From: Paralithodes platypus
Taxonomy: Eukaryota > Arthropoda > Malacostraca > Decapoda > Lithodidae
Length of the DNA: 64,000 nucleotides
NCBI GenBank assembly: GCA_032716605.1
Contig: CM064492.1
Location: 55,412,364 to 55,476,363 of the forward strand
Direction of reading: 5' to 3'
The stretch's first letter is position 1; the number at the start of each line of letters is the position of its first letter. Shown in pieces: positions 9,429 to 20,362 of the stretch. The notes beneath the pieces are model-generated. The model was given only the letters and a program-made list of their open reading frames with translations. It did not search any database and was not told the origin of the DNA. Made by a program: the position numbers and the translations under genes.

Positions 9429-11230
9429 ACGATCCAGATTCTGCAAGACACAGGGCTCTTCATCATTGGACTAGATAAAGCTAAATGCAACAATGGTAAC
9501 ACTAGTTCCAACCCCTGCCTTAACCACTGGAGAACAAAACACCTATACCGCCCTGAGTCGTGCCTGGACAACGAGGTATCCTATGACTCGGTAAAAGTGC
9601 ACACTATAGGCTGATCACTGATGCAGCCTATACTCATACAACATAGGATTACTTTATTAAAGTATACAAGGAAAAGATAGATAGCGTAATTAAATCGCAG
9701 CAACGATTTAATAGCAAACTAGAGAAGGATAATTAACGTTACGTTAAATAATCAGTAAACTGTCACTCCTGTCTGAAAGAAAGTGAAACAAAGAAAGTCC
9801 TAAAGCATCATGCCAGAATCTTCAGCAAAAGTCAGATGCAACTAAGTACGTATCGGATTCTGAACTGTGTATTATTACTGTGGGAACATATATAGTGTAG
9901 GAACATACGGTGTTATCTGGCACAGGTATAATTATAAAACAGTCGGCAGTCTAAACTCTAACCACAAAGATGTGCTTTCTCCCACCAAGCACGAGCCTGC
10001 TCTGGTTGGGTCTCTCAGCAACAATCACGACTTACTATAAACATAAGGAACAATAATGCTTCACCCATATACACAATGAGATTATAAACCCTAATCGGGG
10101 GTCTGCCAGGTGGACGAAGTCTAGCAAGGGAGTCGTAGGCTAGGCTACCTGGGCCGAGCCACCTGCTCGGTAGCCTAGTGTCGTTCTCAAGTCTGTGCGC
10201 CTAGTTACATTAATGACGGGGTGCTCTCTGAGAGATCCAGGTCTCGTGTACCTGGTTCTCTCCTGGCGACCCTCCTAAGTCAAAAGCTAACGAGCTAGCA
10301 CAGTGCTGGGTGGACTAGGCAAACGCCCTCACGCCAACACAGTACTAGGCTCTAGGGTACACAGACAAGAAAATGACCTAGGCCTCCGCAGGTATCCGGT
10401 ACAGTTGCATAGGCTCAACGAAGTCTATGCTCATAGGAAACTGCAACAACCTGATAGCCTCTCCCCAGTCTAGCATCGACTAACCTGGCAGACGCCCAAG
10501 AAAATAAGGTTGGGGCAACACAATGAGTATGTCAAACCTCCCCAAGCCAAAATGGATAACCCTCTGATCCAAAATGCCTAACTAAGTACATATAATATCT
10601 CTGAGAGCTCGCTGTATAATACAGTGACGGATATATGAAATCAAGTCAAAGGGCAGTTAATTAATAGTAGGATATACAGAGAGAAGAAGGTAAGCAGTGG
10701 AGAAGTTCGCAATAGGGGGGTGAGGTGGGCTGATAGATTGCAAAGGGATGTTAGCGATACAGCACTAAGAGGAGCTCTGAGAGTCTGAAACACAAGGACA
10801 GGAGCCCGCACCCCCGTCCCAGGACGGCGGCCGCCAATCACAGACGACAACGTCACCAGGCCGCAGAGCTGCAGAAGGCGCCAGGATCCACCAGCCAATC
10901 AAGGGGCAGGAAAGCGCGCGAGCGGGAAAACACCTCGAGTGAGGGAGGCAACACATACCTACGCACGCACATATTACCACCACGCTCGAGCTATTCTCTC
11001 TCCATCCACAATGCGCTTACATTCTACTAACGATATAAAATACTTCCCGTTGTCACAGGTGAAAATAAAGAGTATTTCTGGACTACCTGTGACACTATGA
11101 TGCACTAGGAAACTAGAACTTAATCAATAACTTATAGCCCATAACACTGCCTGGGAGAGGGGAGAGGGGGGAAGAGGATGGGAAGCCATGCTACCCCCTC
11201 GTGGTCGCTGGTGAGTTGACGTACGTCACA
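9425..11230. mobile_element. Candidate solo LTR or LTR-like insertion in a TA tract (S1)
   Basis: 1.8 kb without a gene, bounded by TGTTACGA at the left and TACGTCACA at the right, with (TA)n on both sides. Read on the minus strand it starts TGTGACGTACG and ends TCGTAACA, resembling the CGTAACA terminus of the Gmr1-like LTRs. The interior is not visibly homologous to those LTRs. The alternative is an unrelated repeat lying between two microsatellites. Confidence 0.45.
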
Positions 11231-11254
11231 ATATATATATATATGTATATATAT

Positions 11255-11352
11255 AATACGTACCTTGATTTTGGCCCTGTCACACTTTAACTATGGGGTA
11301 GGCACTCGCTACAGGCAGTTCTGCATTTTTTTTCTCCTTCACTCACATATAA
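11255..11352 (-). repeat. Dispersed repeat, inverted relative to 16678-16775
   Basis: Reverse complement matches 16678-16775 (shared GTGACAGGGCC, AAATCAAGG, and a GCGAGTGCCT-like block). Both copies start next to TA repeats. The bases from 11353 to 11709 hold only AT-rich sequence with no gene I can support. Confidence 0.6.
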
Positions 11353-11709
11353 CAAAATATATATACCCGGTATACAGTATATAATTATATACACACGGAC
11401 TACACATACAATAGAAGCGAAGGTAAACAAGAATATTCTACAAAAATCTCTAACCAAAAAGGTAAGAGAGAATGATAGCTTCCTTCATGTCCAACGTTTC
11501 TAAAGTTTCTATTTCCTCTCAGAAGAGATTTTTTGGTTTGGATATGTGGATATGTCTTACCTGATAGAGATAGAGAGAGCGAGGCAGTGCAGGTAGAAGA
11601 TCGGACCGTTCCCCCTGGATCCTATAGAGTTGTACCCTGGACCACCCTGGGGAGTATATATCTGGAAACAAGAGGGGATATGACGGTGAGAGAGTTACAA
11701 GGAGCTATA

Positions 11710-12182
11710 AGGAATAGTTAATATCTCAGAGACCTTGCGGTTCATTCCGAGGTGAAACTCGAAATGGAAGGAAAGTAAATAATATCTACTCTCTTCTTGA
11801 ACTACTCTACTGAAGAACTATTTACAACTTCGGAGGGAAGTTTGTTCCAGGTAGAACAGATTTTATATGTGAAAATCTTTCCACAGATACTAGTGCTGAA
11901 CCTTTTCAATCCTAAATTCCAGCCATGGGTGCTTGTTTTATTCATATTGAGGCTAAACATTTTGCTATAATGCACGTCAAACTCATTAAGTATTATAGAA
12001 ACTTCAATGAGCTGACCTCGTAGTCTGCATGTCTCCAACGGGAAGAGATCAAGAGCTCTCAACCCGTCCTCATAGCTAATTCATTCTAAGCGATGGACTA
12101 AGCTTTGTAGCCCTAGCTTGTACTCTTTTCAGTCGCCTATATCTTCCTGAGTGTTGGAGGCCAGAATTGAACAGCATGCTCC
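11710..12182 (-). pseudogene. CR1-like LINE, 3' fragment (family D, copy 1)
   Basis: C-terminal end of a CR1/L2-type reverse transcriptase ORF: on the minus strand a block like VQFWPPTLRK, KRVQARATKL, then LFPLETCRLRGQL, and a terminal ICGKIFTYKICSTWNKLPSEV stretch split here by frame breaks. The same fragment, better preserved, occurs on the plus strand at 45383-45842. The RT catalytic core is missing (5' truncation). The 3' end has no clear poly(A). Confidence 0.7.
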
Positions 12183-12451
12183 AGAGAGAGAGAGAAAGAG
12201 AACGTAGAAGAGGAGGATTAAGAAGCTAAGGTGAGACAATCCTCGAGAAGAAGGTTGAGAGAGAAGGGGAGACTAAAAACACAAGGAAGTGTCTGAATAC
12301 AACCAAATTATAAAGGATATAAAGATACTTTGTTTAAGGGGGAAGGATTTACTTTTGGTAAATTTTGTCATTATATATATTATATTATATGTATATATAT
12401 ATTTATATTTATATATATATATATATATAATATATATATTATATAGAATAC
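12183..12451. repeat. Purine-rich stretch then (TA)n/(TTTATA)n microsatellite
   Basis: 12183-12260 is GA-rich. 12371-12446 is an impure TA repeat. No gene. Confidence 0.8.
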
Positions 12452-12582
12452 ATTGTTTTAGTTTCCTCCCTAAACCTCCATCAAACTTTAAAACAAACAA
12501 AATACATCTAAAATCTGAAAACTAATGGGGCTAAACATGAAGAAGAAGGGTGGCCAGAAAAACGACCCACCTCCCCTTATTA
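12452..12582. mobile_element. Foldback TTAA family, partial
   Basis: Right arm only: TTTCCTCCCTAAACCTCCATC at the left, ACGACCCACCTCCCC at the right before TTA. Matches the arm of the complete element at 50430-50831. Confidence 0.6.
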
Positions 12583-13202
12583 AGAGGGAAATAACTGAAA
12601 ATAAGGTTTAAACGAAAACAGAAATATGGAATAAATTGCTCTAACGTAACTGCATATATATGAGAAAGTTGAGAGAATTATAGAAGGTGTTTAGTTAACA
12701 ATGCATATATTTTTTTAAGAAAATCTGATTAATATATATTAAACAGACCAACATTTGTTTTACCTAACCAACAAATAAAAAAAATACAAATACAAAATAA
12801 AGTCCCACCCTATACCCATTCATATATGATTTACAGAAGAACGACCATTACTTGCAGACCGTTAATGATAGAATGGAAGTGATTTAACTTCTGAAAGGCA
12901 AAACACAAAATGATCACTTAATATTGTTAAATTGAAAAGAAGATTTGACATATCTATTTCCATATTCTAATCAAGGCCTTCATTACATTTCACAATTCTT
13001 TCAACCTCTATTTTTTCACGTCAACCTGCCAGTCTCTGATGACTTTTTGTTTTTTGTGTTTTCATTATTTCCAGCGTGTTTATCCTCTCCTCTCTCTCCG
13101 GGTCTCACACCCACTTCAATCTTCTCCCAAGGACTCTCAAATACGTATACAAAAAAAGAAAAAAACAAAACAGGAAAACAGAAACACAAACTATATAGGA
13201 TA
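12583..13202. other. AT-rich spacer, no gene seen
   Basis: The only long frame (12945-13319) runs across spacer and hairpin and has no motif. Confidence 0.5.
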
Positions 13203-13215
13203 ATATATATATATA

Positions 13216-13390
13216 TGCTAAATATCCACAGGGAAGGAAGGAACATAAGCATGGAGTCCCAAGCGCCTTCGTGTATTTCATCTTCAGGGGGAAGAGGACA
13301 GTCTGCCCTCTGCCCCTAGAGGATGTAATACACGAAAGAGCTTAGGACTCAGTGTTTATTTTCCTTCCTTCCCTGTGGATATTTAGCATA
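13216..13390. repeat. Foldback hairpin with ~80-bp arms
   Basis: Left GCTAAATATCCACAGGGAAG pairs with right CTTCCCTGTGGATATTTAGC; inner blocks also pair (TCGTGTATT with AATACACGA, GGAGTCC with GGACTC). The loop is near 13290-13312. TA microsatellites lie on both sides (13203-13216 and 13423-13461). No function is assigned. Confidence 0.8.
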
Positions 13391-13422
13391 TTATAAGTTC
13401 ACGTGTTGCTGTGACTTTCTTG

Positions 13423-13461
13423 CATATATATATATATATTTATATATATATATATATATAA
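13423..13461. repeat. (TA)n microsatellite
   Basis: Impure TA tract, followed by a short (CA)n at 13491-13500. Confidence 0.9.
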
Positions 13462-13609
13462 ATATATCATATATAAAGTATAATTATACACACACACACC
13501 AGGAGATGAAATATGATTTTTCTTTCTTTCTCCAGACACCGTAATTAGGCGTTGTCACGAATCGGTTAGTCAAGTTGCCCAGGCTTGAAATCTACCAATA
13601 ACATTTTGA

Positions 13610-13682
13610 CAGTGCGGGCTCGATCCGCCGTCCTTTTGATCAGCAGCCGACGTTCTACTCGCTATGCCATAGCTCCTGACAG
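13610..13682 (-). repeat. tRNA-like sequence, probably a SINE head or tRNA pseudogene
   Basis: On the minus strand an A-box-like TGGCATAGCGAGTAG is followed ~35 bases later by a B-box-like GGATCGAGCCC. Arms do not fold into a clean cloverleaf by eye. It abuts the mariner-like element at 13688. Confidence 0.4.
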
Positions 13683-13687
13683 ATATA

Positions 13688-15772
13688 CAGGGTGTTTTAA
13701 AACAACACTGCCAACCTCATCTGCTAATTAGTAAATACAATAACGAAGAAGATTATCTAAGGACAAAATGCAAAATAATATACCATTAATGATTTAAACC
13801 GCATAGAGTAAAATAATTAGTGACACCCCAGGTGTGAGCTATAATCCGAACACGGACTAGTGTCCCCCCATCAAATAGCCTACCTCTTGCCTCCCATCCC
13901 AGTTCGAGTTTTTCTTCGAAGCTTTGGAGTCATAACGAATCTTCTCATGTGTTTAATCATCTGCTCGGCCATTGTGCTATCTTCTTCTGTCATAGTGATT
14001 TTATTTACCTTATAATATCACATAAATATGGATTGTCGTTATTTAGGTGTGTCTCTGCCTTTGTTATTTTATACTCGTGAAGTCCAAGTGACTTAATTTG
14101 TTTGTTTTGGGTACCATTAGATGATTTTAAATATTCATTAGTGAACACCGTATACTTGTATGTCTACAGCTACGTAAAATCGTCAAACTTCAACCATAAA
14201 ACTGATAGACATATTTCGTTAGTACTCTGTGATAATAGTACCGTAATGAGGTATTTGTATTGAAACAGTAAATTGCGCAGGAACAATTTTTTTCCCATTC
14301 AAACAGTTTCACGAACGATTTATATAGCAGTCGTTTCGGATACCTGACCCAGACTTGAGATTAATTATTTACCTATTGTCATCGTTACAAATGGTGCATA
14401 TCTTTTTACGCTACTTGAATTATAATACTTAGCAGTTTTCTTCTAATTTTTTTTTTTTTTTTTTTTTAAGAGACAATGAATGGAGGAAGGAAAAACACAG
14501 ATAAAACAAAAAGGTCCATGTGCCTAAAGGCATCCTCCATTCATAAAATGTTTGTAACAATTGGATTTAAACATTTGTTGATTGTAAGTTTGTGGAAAGC
14601 AATTCGAGGGAAGTGAATTCCAAAGAGTAGTAGCTCTGGGGATAAATGAATTCTGATAAGCAGAAGTTCTGCATTGTGGAGGAGAAAGTGTAAATTCATG
14701 GGCGCTCTCAGCTGCCCTAGTTCTACGGGGAAAGATGAGAGGCGGCACAATTGAAGCAAGTTCCTCGGAACAATTGCTGTGAAAATATCTGTAGAATAAT
14801 GCAAGGGATGCAACGTTTCTTCGTATGGCTAATGTAGGAAGGTCCTGTGTGATTGCAGGGTTATTGATTAATCTAATAGCTTTATTTTGAATTTTGTCCA
14901 ACTGCCTCAATGCAACCACTCCACTTCCACCCCACAGAGGTGAACAGTAATCCATCTGAGAGCGCACATGACTTTTATATATTACGGCCAACTGCTCGTC
15001 AGTGAAGAATTCTCGAACTCTGTACAGAGTCCCAGTTTTTTAGAGGCATTCTTAGCAATGCTTCTAACATAATGTGTCCAGCTCAAGTTAGTAGTTAATG
15101 TTACACCGAGAATGTCAATACTAGGGGAAGTGGGAATATTTACATCATTAAAAAATATATGGGAGTCAGTGAGATTCTGTCGGTTAGAAAATTGAATGTA
15201 CTTGGTTTTCTGTGCATTAAAGGAAATAGATTCTCTTGTCCCCATTCATTAATTCTAGAAAGGTCCTGGTTCAGAGAAATTGCAGTGTTTATTTTTGAAT
15301 TTATAAGATCGGGTTGGGTGAAAGAATTGGTAAATGTGAAGGAACTGTGGAGTGTTGAGTCATCTGCGTAGGAATGTATTGGATTATGAGTGGTAGATAT
15401 GAGATCATTGATATGAATGAGGAACAGAGTTGGGGCCAAAACTGATCCCTGGGGAACACCAGCATTTATTGAGTGAAATTGAGAATAAATTGCAAAATAT
15501 CATTACCAATTTTATGTTAGTTTGATTTTGTAATTATTCATATGTGATTAGGTCATTAGATTATCTCCTCTTTACCTGTTTTACTTGGTAATCATTCATA
15601 TTATTTATCATATGTTTTGTGCTGAGCTCAGAACCCTGTTTTGCTACATTTCTAAATAACCATTTATCTCCGTTACAATATATTTTTGGTAAAAATAGAA
15701 TAGAAATATGTGTATTATATATTTTTATCAATGTGGTCGTCATACTCTGGCAGTGATGTTTTAAAACACCCT
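13688..15772. mobile_element. Mariner/Tc1-like inverted-repeat element with a nested LINE (M1)
   Basis: The left end CAGGGTGTTTTAAAACAACA and the right end (reverse complement GGGTGTTTTAAAACATCACT) are inverted repeats, flanked by TA. The ACAGGGTG-type terminus and TA flank fit the IS630/Tc1/mariner superfamily. No transposase was recognised. About 1 kb of the 2.1 kb is the LINE at 14447-15489; without it the element would be ~1.04 kb. Confidence 0.6.
14447..15489 (-). pseudogene. LINE family A, 5'-truncated copy A1
   Basis: Minus-strand non-LTR retrotransposon fragment. A 21-T run (14447-14467) is its poly(A) tail and TTAAGAGACAATGAA is the 3' UTR end shared with copies at 36752 and 57928. 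Coding matches are split over three frames: FLIHINDLIS and YADDSTLHSS (RT motif with ADD) near 15400-15340, KKLGLCTEF, then SQMDYCSPLWGGSG and NKAIRLINNPAI to 14524. 5' truncation is at about 15489, where homology to the longer copy stops. At least two frameshifts make it dead. It lies inside the mariner-like element, so it inserted later. Confidence 0.85.
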
Positions 15773-16250
15773 ATAGTTTGTAATTAATATGCATGTCCTC
15801 TAAAATGTATTTAAACTGTATCTTTGGTCCAATTAAGGATGATATTGTACTGTTTAATGATGCAAATTTGGCATTAAACATGGTCCTATAATATGGTCCT
15901 ATGATAAAGAAAGCTAAAGTAAAGTATGATAAAGTATACTCAAACAAGAGAGAGAGACAGAGAGACAGAGAGAGACAGAGAGAGAGAGACAGAGCGAGAG
16001 AGATAGACAGGGAGAGCGAGAGAGAGAGAGCTAGAGAGAGAGAGAGAGCTAGAGAGAGAGAGAGAGCTAGAGAGAGAGAGAGAGGCAAAACACTTATAAT
16101 TCCAGCAGTGGCACCTCCAGGCGGTGAGGTAGTGTGTGAGGTGTTGGGGGGGGGGGGGGGGGATGAAAAACGATGGATCAAAAACATATATACTAAGGGG
16201 GTAGCCTTTATTTGTTAGTTTTTTACTTATTAATATCATTATTATTATTT
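15773..16250. repeat. Spacer with (GAGAGACA)n/(GA)n repeat
   Basis: 15944-16085 is a purine simple repeat (GA with periodic C or CT). A run of 16 or so G is near 16147-16162. Open frames here read Arg-Glu or Ser-Leu repeats and are not genes. Confidence 0.85.
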
Positions 16251-16380
16251 TAGTTTCCTCCCGAGACCTGCACCAAGCTAAAGAGAAATATCCTCAAGAC
16301 CCCTCCTCGAGATAAATGTGTACATTTTTCGGTAGCAAAATGTCCCAGCCGAAGGGCGATTCCTCCAAAATTACAAGGCA
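16251..16380. mobile_element. Foldback TTAA family, partial
   Basis: Carries the family core: GTTTCCTCCCGAGACCTGC, TACATTTTTCGGTAGCAAAATG and a degraded CCGAAGGGCGATTCCTCC. The outer arm is missing. 16381-16617 has no gene. Confidence 0.65.
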
Positions 16381-16613
16381 CGCTAATTATCTGCGAACAA
16401 AATGTAAGCCACTATTATCGGCATACTAAGGCAAGAACAACACTATAGTAGGATTCATTGCCACTTAGGAAATATCTGCAAACTATTATGGGAAGATAAT
16501 AATAGGCAAAGAAAACAAATAAAGTAACAGACAAGAGGAAATAACGTGTTAAAATAGTATAATAATAAGAAAAATATACAACTAAAATATATATAAAGAT
16601 ATGTTATAACGGG

Positions 16614-16617
<4 letters not shown>

Positions 16618-16669
<52 letters not shown>

Positions 16670-16671
16670 TT
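16618..16671. repeat. (TA)n(GA)n microsatellite
   Basis: About 35 bp TA followed by about 16 bp GA. Confidence 0.95.
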
Positions 16672-16677
16672 TTTATT

Positions 16678-16775
16678 TTCTGCGTGAATGAGTGAGACAA
16701 AAGGAATAACTGCCTGCAGCGAGTGCCTCCCCCAGATTTCAAAGAGTGACAGGGCCGAAATCAAGGGACGTTCAA
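16678..16775 (+). repeat. Dispersed repeat, second copy of 11255-11352
   Basis: See 11255-11352. The following 16776-17060 has no recognised gene; it ends with an AATAATAAAG stretch like a polyadenylation signal, so this may be the 3' part of an unrecognised retroelement. Confidence 0.55.
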
Positions 16776-17155
16776 GCTAAAATGCCTGGACACACGGAGT
16801 TTGAAGCAATTTAAGTAATAGGAAGAGGGAAAGACTGATTCTGCGAGACTTCCAGAGCTCAGCAGTTGAATAGAAGAAAGTTTGAGAATAGCGTTTCACC
16901 CTTGGGTTGGAAAGTCGCACAGTGTAGGGGTGGGATTGTGTTGCAAGGCGGGTACTACGTACCCTACGTAGAGGAGGTGGTATACACTGGGAAAGCTCCG
17001 AGGTGTGGCGTGATCATGGCAGTAGCAGTTGCCGAAAGCTTGCATTCTTAGAAAATAATAAAGATATTGTTGTTTACGCTGTCTCTGATCTTCACCTTCA
17101 TTATAAGACTACGATTTCCTGTACACACATCAATTAAGGATATACATATATATAG

Positions 17156-17156
<1 letters not shown>

Positions 17157-17192
<36 letters not shown>

Positions 17193-17297
17193 GTAACATA
17201 TACTGTATATAATATCATCTACACCGAGGAAACCAGGACAAGAAAAAAACTAGAAAGAGATGAAAGATATGTTAGAAAGGGATATAACCTAGAACAA

Positions 17298-17336
<39 letters not shown>

Positions 17337-17505
17337 ATATAACGTGACATAATCTAGGTCGACGTAACAAGGGTAAAACAGAAAGCTATGAAGATAAAAG
17401 ATATATTATTAGAGAGGGATATAACTTAAACAAAAAAAACATATATACAGTATAATTATACAAAGTTATATAATTTAGGTCGAGGAAACAATTATATATA
17501 TATTC
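17157..17505 (+). repeat. Tandem satellite units with embedded (TA)n tracts
   Basis: Two to three diverged ~125-150-bp units, each containing CGAGGAAACA or CGACGTAACA, then a GAAAGATATGTTAG-like block, GGATATAACCTAGAACAAA, a TA tract and CATAATCTAGGTCGA. Related sequence resumes at 29649-29747 on the far side of copy 2, showing that copy 2 inserted into this array. Confidence 0.75.
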
Positions 17506-19399
17506 TGACATACGGAGCCCTGTATGTTTATTTAAGAGTTAGAATTAAGAGTTGAAGGAGTGCCGAATTACCCAGGCGGTGAAGCAGACCAGCGAGCGAA
17601 CCAGCGAGTGAGAAACCAGCTCGTCTGCATACCAGCAAACAAGCCTTCACACCTGCGTGCGTCATATGGGGACCCTGCAAACTACTTCGATGACCCGACG
17701 CTATGACGATGATCGATGCCAATCAACGCCATTGGACCACGCACCTGTTACGCAACTAGAGGAGCTGTGATTGGGGCGCGCACCATCCCCCGCCTCCTGA
17801 TTCGTTCCTACACCATCATTGCATAGTATATAAGACCCGAGTAGTGGGCATTCAAATCAGTCTCATTTGGAGTTGGGAAGGTGAACTTGCAGCTGGAGGA
17901 AGACGGGGTGAAGTATTATAATGGGATTGTGACTGTCAGTCAGATTATATAAGTGTATGTTAAGTGTGTTCGGTCTAAACACTTACGTTATGTTGGTTAG
18001 TGAGTTATGTGATTGGAAATTAACGTTGACACTACTATTATGTACTTAACTATTTTAGTTGACTAACTTGTGGACTAAAGCAACTCTTCAAGTAATTGGG
18101 TTATGATAGAAGTAATACTATTGTTTTATATTAAGACTTACGAGTTCTTTCATTATCTTTTAATTAAGCTTACATTGCTGGTAAGAACAAGAACGGTGAT
18201 ACTATTGTCTCATATTAGTAATATCGCCTTAGACTAACATGGCTGTTTTAATGTTACTTCTAGTGATTTCCTAAGCTGAAGAAAATTCTTTTAGCTTCAA
18301 AATATTATTTTTTGCTTTTCATATTATTTGAGTGGAGACCTGAATCGAATCTATGAAGCGATCCTGTAACTTAGTTTACTCATAATCAAACCTCAATGTT
18401 ACGTGGTTAAGAAATACATTTATCTAATTATTAAATATATATCTAACTTTTTGTGTGACTTTGATATTACTCCTGATAATAATACTATAATACTATTAAC
18501 GTAAGACAAGAACCAAGAATAATAACTACATAAATATAAATAAAAGGACATGATATAAGAAAACTATCTATTCATTTCAAAAAGGGTAAAAGACAGAATT
18601 ATTCTTACCTTAACCCGTACAGCCCCCAGCGACGCGTGTGACGCGTGGCGGCGATGTATGTAACGCACAGCCCCAGAGACGCATCTGACTGCCGCGTCAC
18701 CCTAATTGCGCCGACCGTAACGTCAGTGTAGCACTCAATGGCTCAGATTTGTATGGGAACTGTGTACGTATCCCACGCAACAGTGCCGATGGTTGAAAAA
18801 CTCTCAAAGTCCACGTGCGTGCGCGTGAGCGCGCTTTCCAATAACCTGTTTTTTTGGGGTAATTGCCTTCAATTTTTTACTCTTGTAAAATACGTTTTTC
18901 GGGGGCTCTGTAGGACCATTCTTTAAGCTTTTTTGAGCGGATTTTTCGTGGTTTTTCCTTCATTCCTAACCCATTTCGCTATTGTTTCTGGAATAAAACC
19001 ATTTTTTGAAAACCAGCCGGGTTCTGGTGAACAAACATTACAAAACTAGCCGGGGCTCCACGGGTTAATATTTATCTTTCAAGACTTGATATATAATTAA
19101 TAGTCCTTCTTTAGATATAACTTATTCGGTTCATAACCATAGCCTACTAAGTTTCGGTTAAATAATAATTCTTTATAAATACTACATGACTTTAATTAGT
19201 TTCAATATTTTCCATAATTAAAGAGTATCAGTCAATAAAGGATACCAAGTCCTTAGATCCAAAAGGAAAGGAAGTAACAACAGAAAATAATTTTATTAGA
19301 TTTTACTTTCGTTTTGCCTTCAGCTGACTGATACCTTAATATATCTCTGTGCTATCTAGATTCATCAAGTTAACCACTTGAGGATCAAGATACGTAACA
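17506..19399 (+). repeat. 5' LTR, copy 2 (interrupted by a MITE)
   Basis: 1894 bp; removing the MITE and one TTAA leaves 1439 bp, against 1440 bp for the 3' LTR. TATATAAG at 17827-17834. The primer binding site follows at 19406-19418. Confidence 0.92.
18614..19064. mobile_element. piggyBac-type MITE in the 5' LTR
   Basis: 451 bp flanked by TTAA on both sides (18610-18613, 19065-19068). Ends are inverted: CCCGTACAGCCCC at left, GGGGCTCCACGGG at right (11 of 13 paired). The 3' LTR has one TTAA at the same point and no insert, which dates this after integration. GC-rich left half with repeated GACGCG; no transposase. Confidence 0.88.
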
Positions 19400-19486
19400 G
19401 AAGAGTGGCGACCTTGCCAGGATTAGTTTCATACAGTTTCACTCAGTTTCATTACCGTTTCCCTACTTAAAAATCAAATATTAATC

Positions 19487-19889
19487 ATGCCTGATCTAAT
19501 TAATGACGAAGATGCTAGAGTTTTCATAGAATCAGACCCCACAGCCCCTGATATTGACCGTCTGTCAAAATCCGAACTTAAAGTGCTTGCCTCACATCTC
19601 CAGTTAACTGTCTCAAACATGTCTAAAGTAGAGGTGGCTCAGACCATAAAAACCCACCTGTTCCCTGTAGAAGGCGGGGAGGGAGACGGAGCAGTTGGTG
19701 GGATCCCGAGTAAACCTAGCCAACTTGATGAACAGTTGCCACCTGGTTTTACCGTTGATAAATTATTCGAACTAGAACTAGCCAGAATAAAGGCCGAACA
19801 AGCCAGAATAAAAGCCAGAGCAACGACCGAACAATGTGAATATCAATATCGTACGGCTCAACTAAATGTCAATACAAATGCTCCCTTAA
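19487..19889 (+). pseudogene. gag: Gag N-terminal fragment (copy 2)
   Basis: About 134 residues aligning with the N-terminus of the 748-residue Gag of copy 1 (shared LSKSELKVLASHL, SKVEVAQTIKTHLFPVEGGE). A 15-residue stretch of the LARI repeat differs in copy number. Translation runs into the retroposed insert at about 19890 and stops. Confidence 0.85.
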
Positions 19890-20362
19890 CCTAACAAGTG
19901 CGCATGGGGGTAATTAGACACCTCTCCCTGTGCGCATGTATTTGAGGTGTTTCCGTCACTAAAATATTCATTGTACCATTAATAGCATTAATACTTATCC
20001 ATATGCGCCTATTATGGGTTGATTATAAAGGTATTAACCTGAAACAAAAATAAAACGAGTAAAAATAGCGTTTGGATGGTCAAAATCGGAGATATAGCCC
20101 GCGAGTTGTATAATGTATGGGTGAGGCAAGCTGCTTTCCCGCCAATTTCCCCCAAGCGCAGTGAGACACAGCCGATCGATACTCTCTCTCTCTCTCTCTC
20201 TCACTTGCATTCGCTTGCTATCAGTGATGACCCGACACCCGGATTTTCTACTGTTAGCACGGAATATACCCCTATGAACAGAGGAGGTGATAACTGAAGT
20301 CGAGAGGAGGAATGTGGGCAAGGGAAAAAAAAAAAAAAAAAAAAAAAATAAACATATAGCTC
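19890..20362 (+). mobile_element. Poly(A)-tailed retroposed insert in gag
   Basis: About 470 bp absent from copy 1. It ends in a run of some 22 A (20326-20348). Flanking gag sequence is duplicated: ACTAAATGTCAATACAAATG before and ACTAGATGTCAAAACAAATG after, a 20-30-bp target duplication. It contains a (CT)n tract. It is a SINE-, LINE-end- or processed-transcript-like insertion; I recognise no gene in it. Confidence 0.7.

Noticed and set aside
15901..16239. Arg/Glu-rich and Ser/Leu-rich ~100-codon frames
   Set aside because: Translation of the GA/CT simple repeat.
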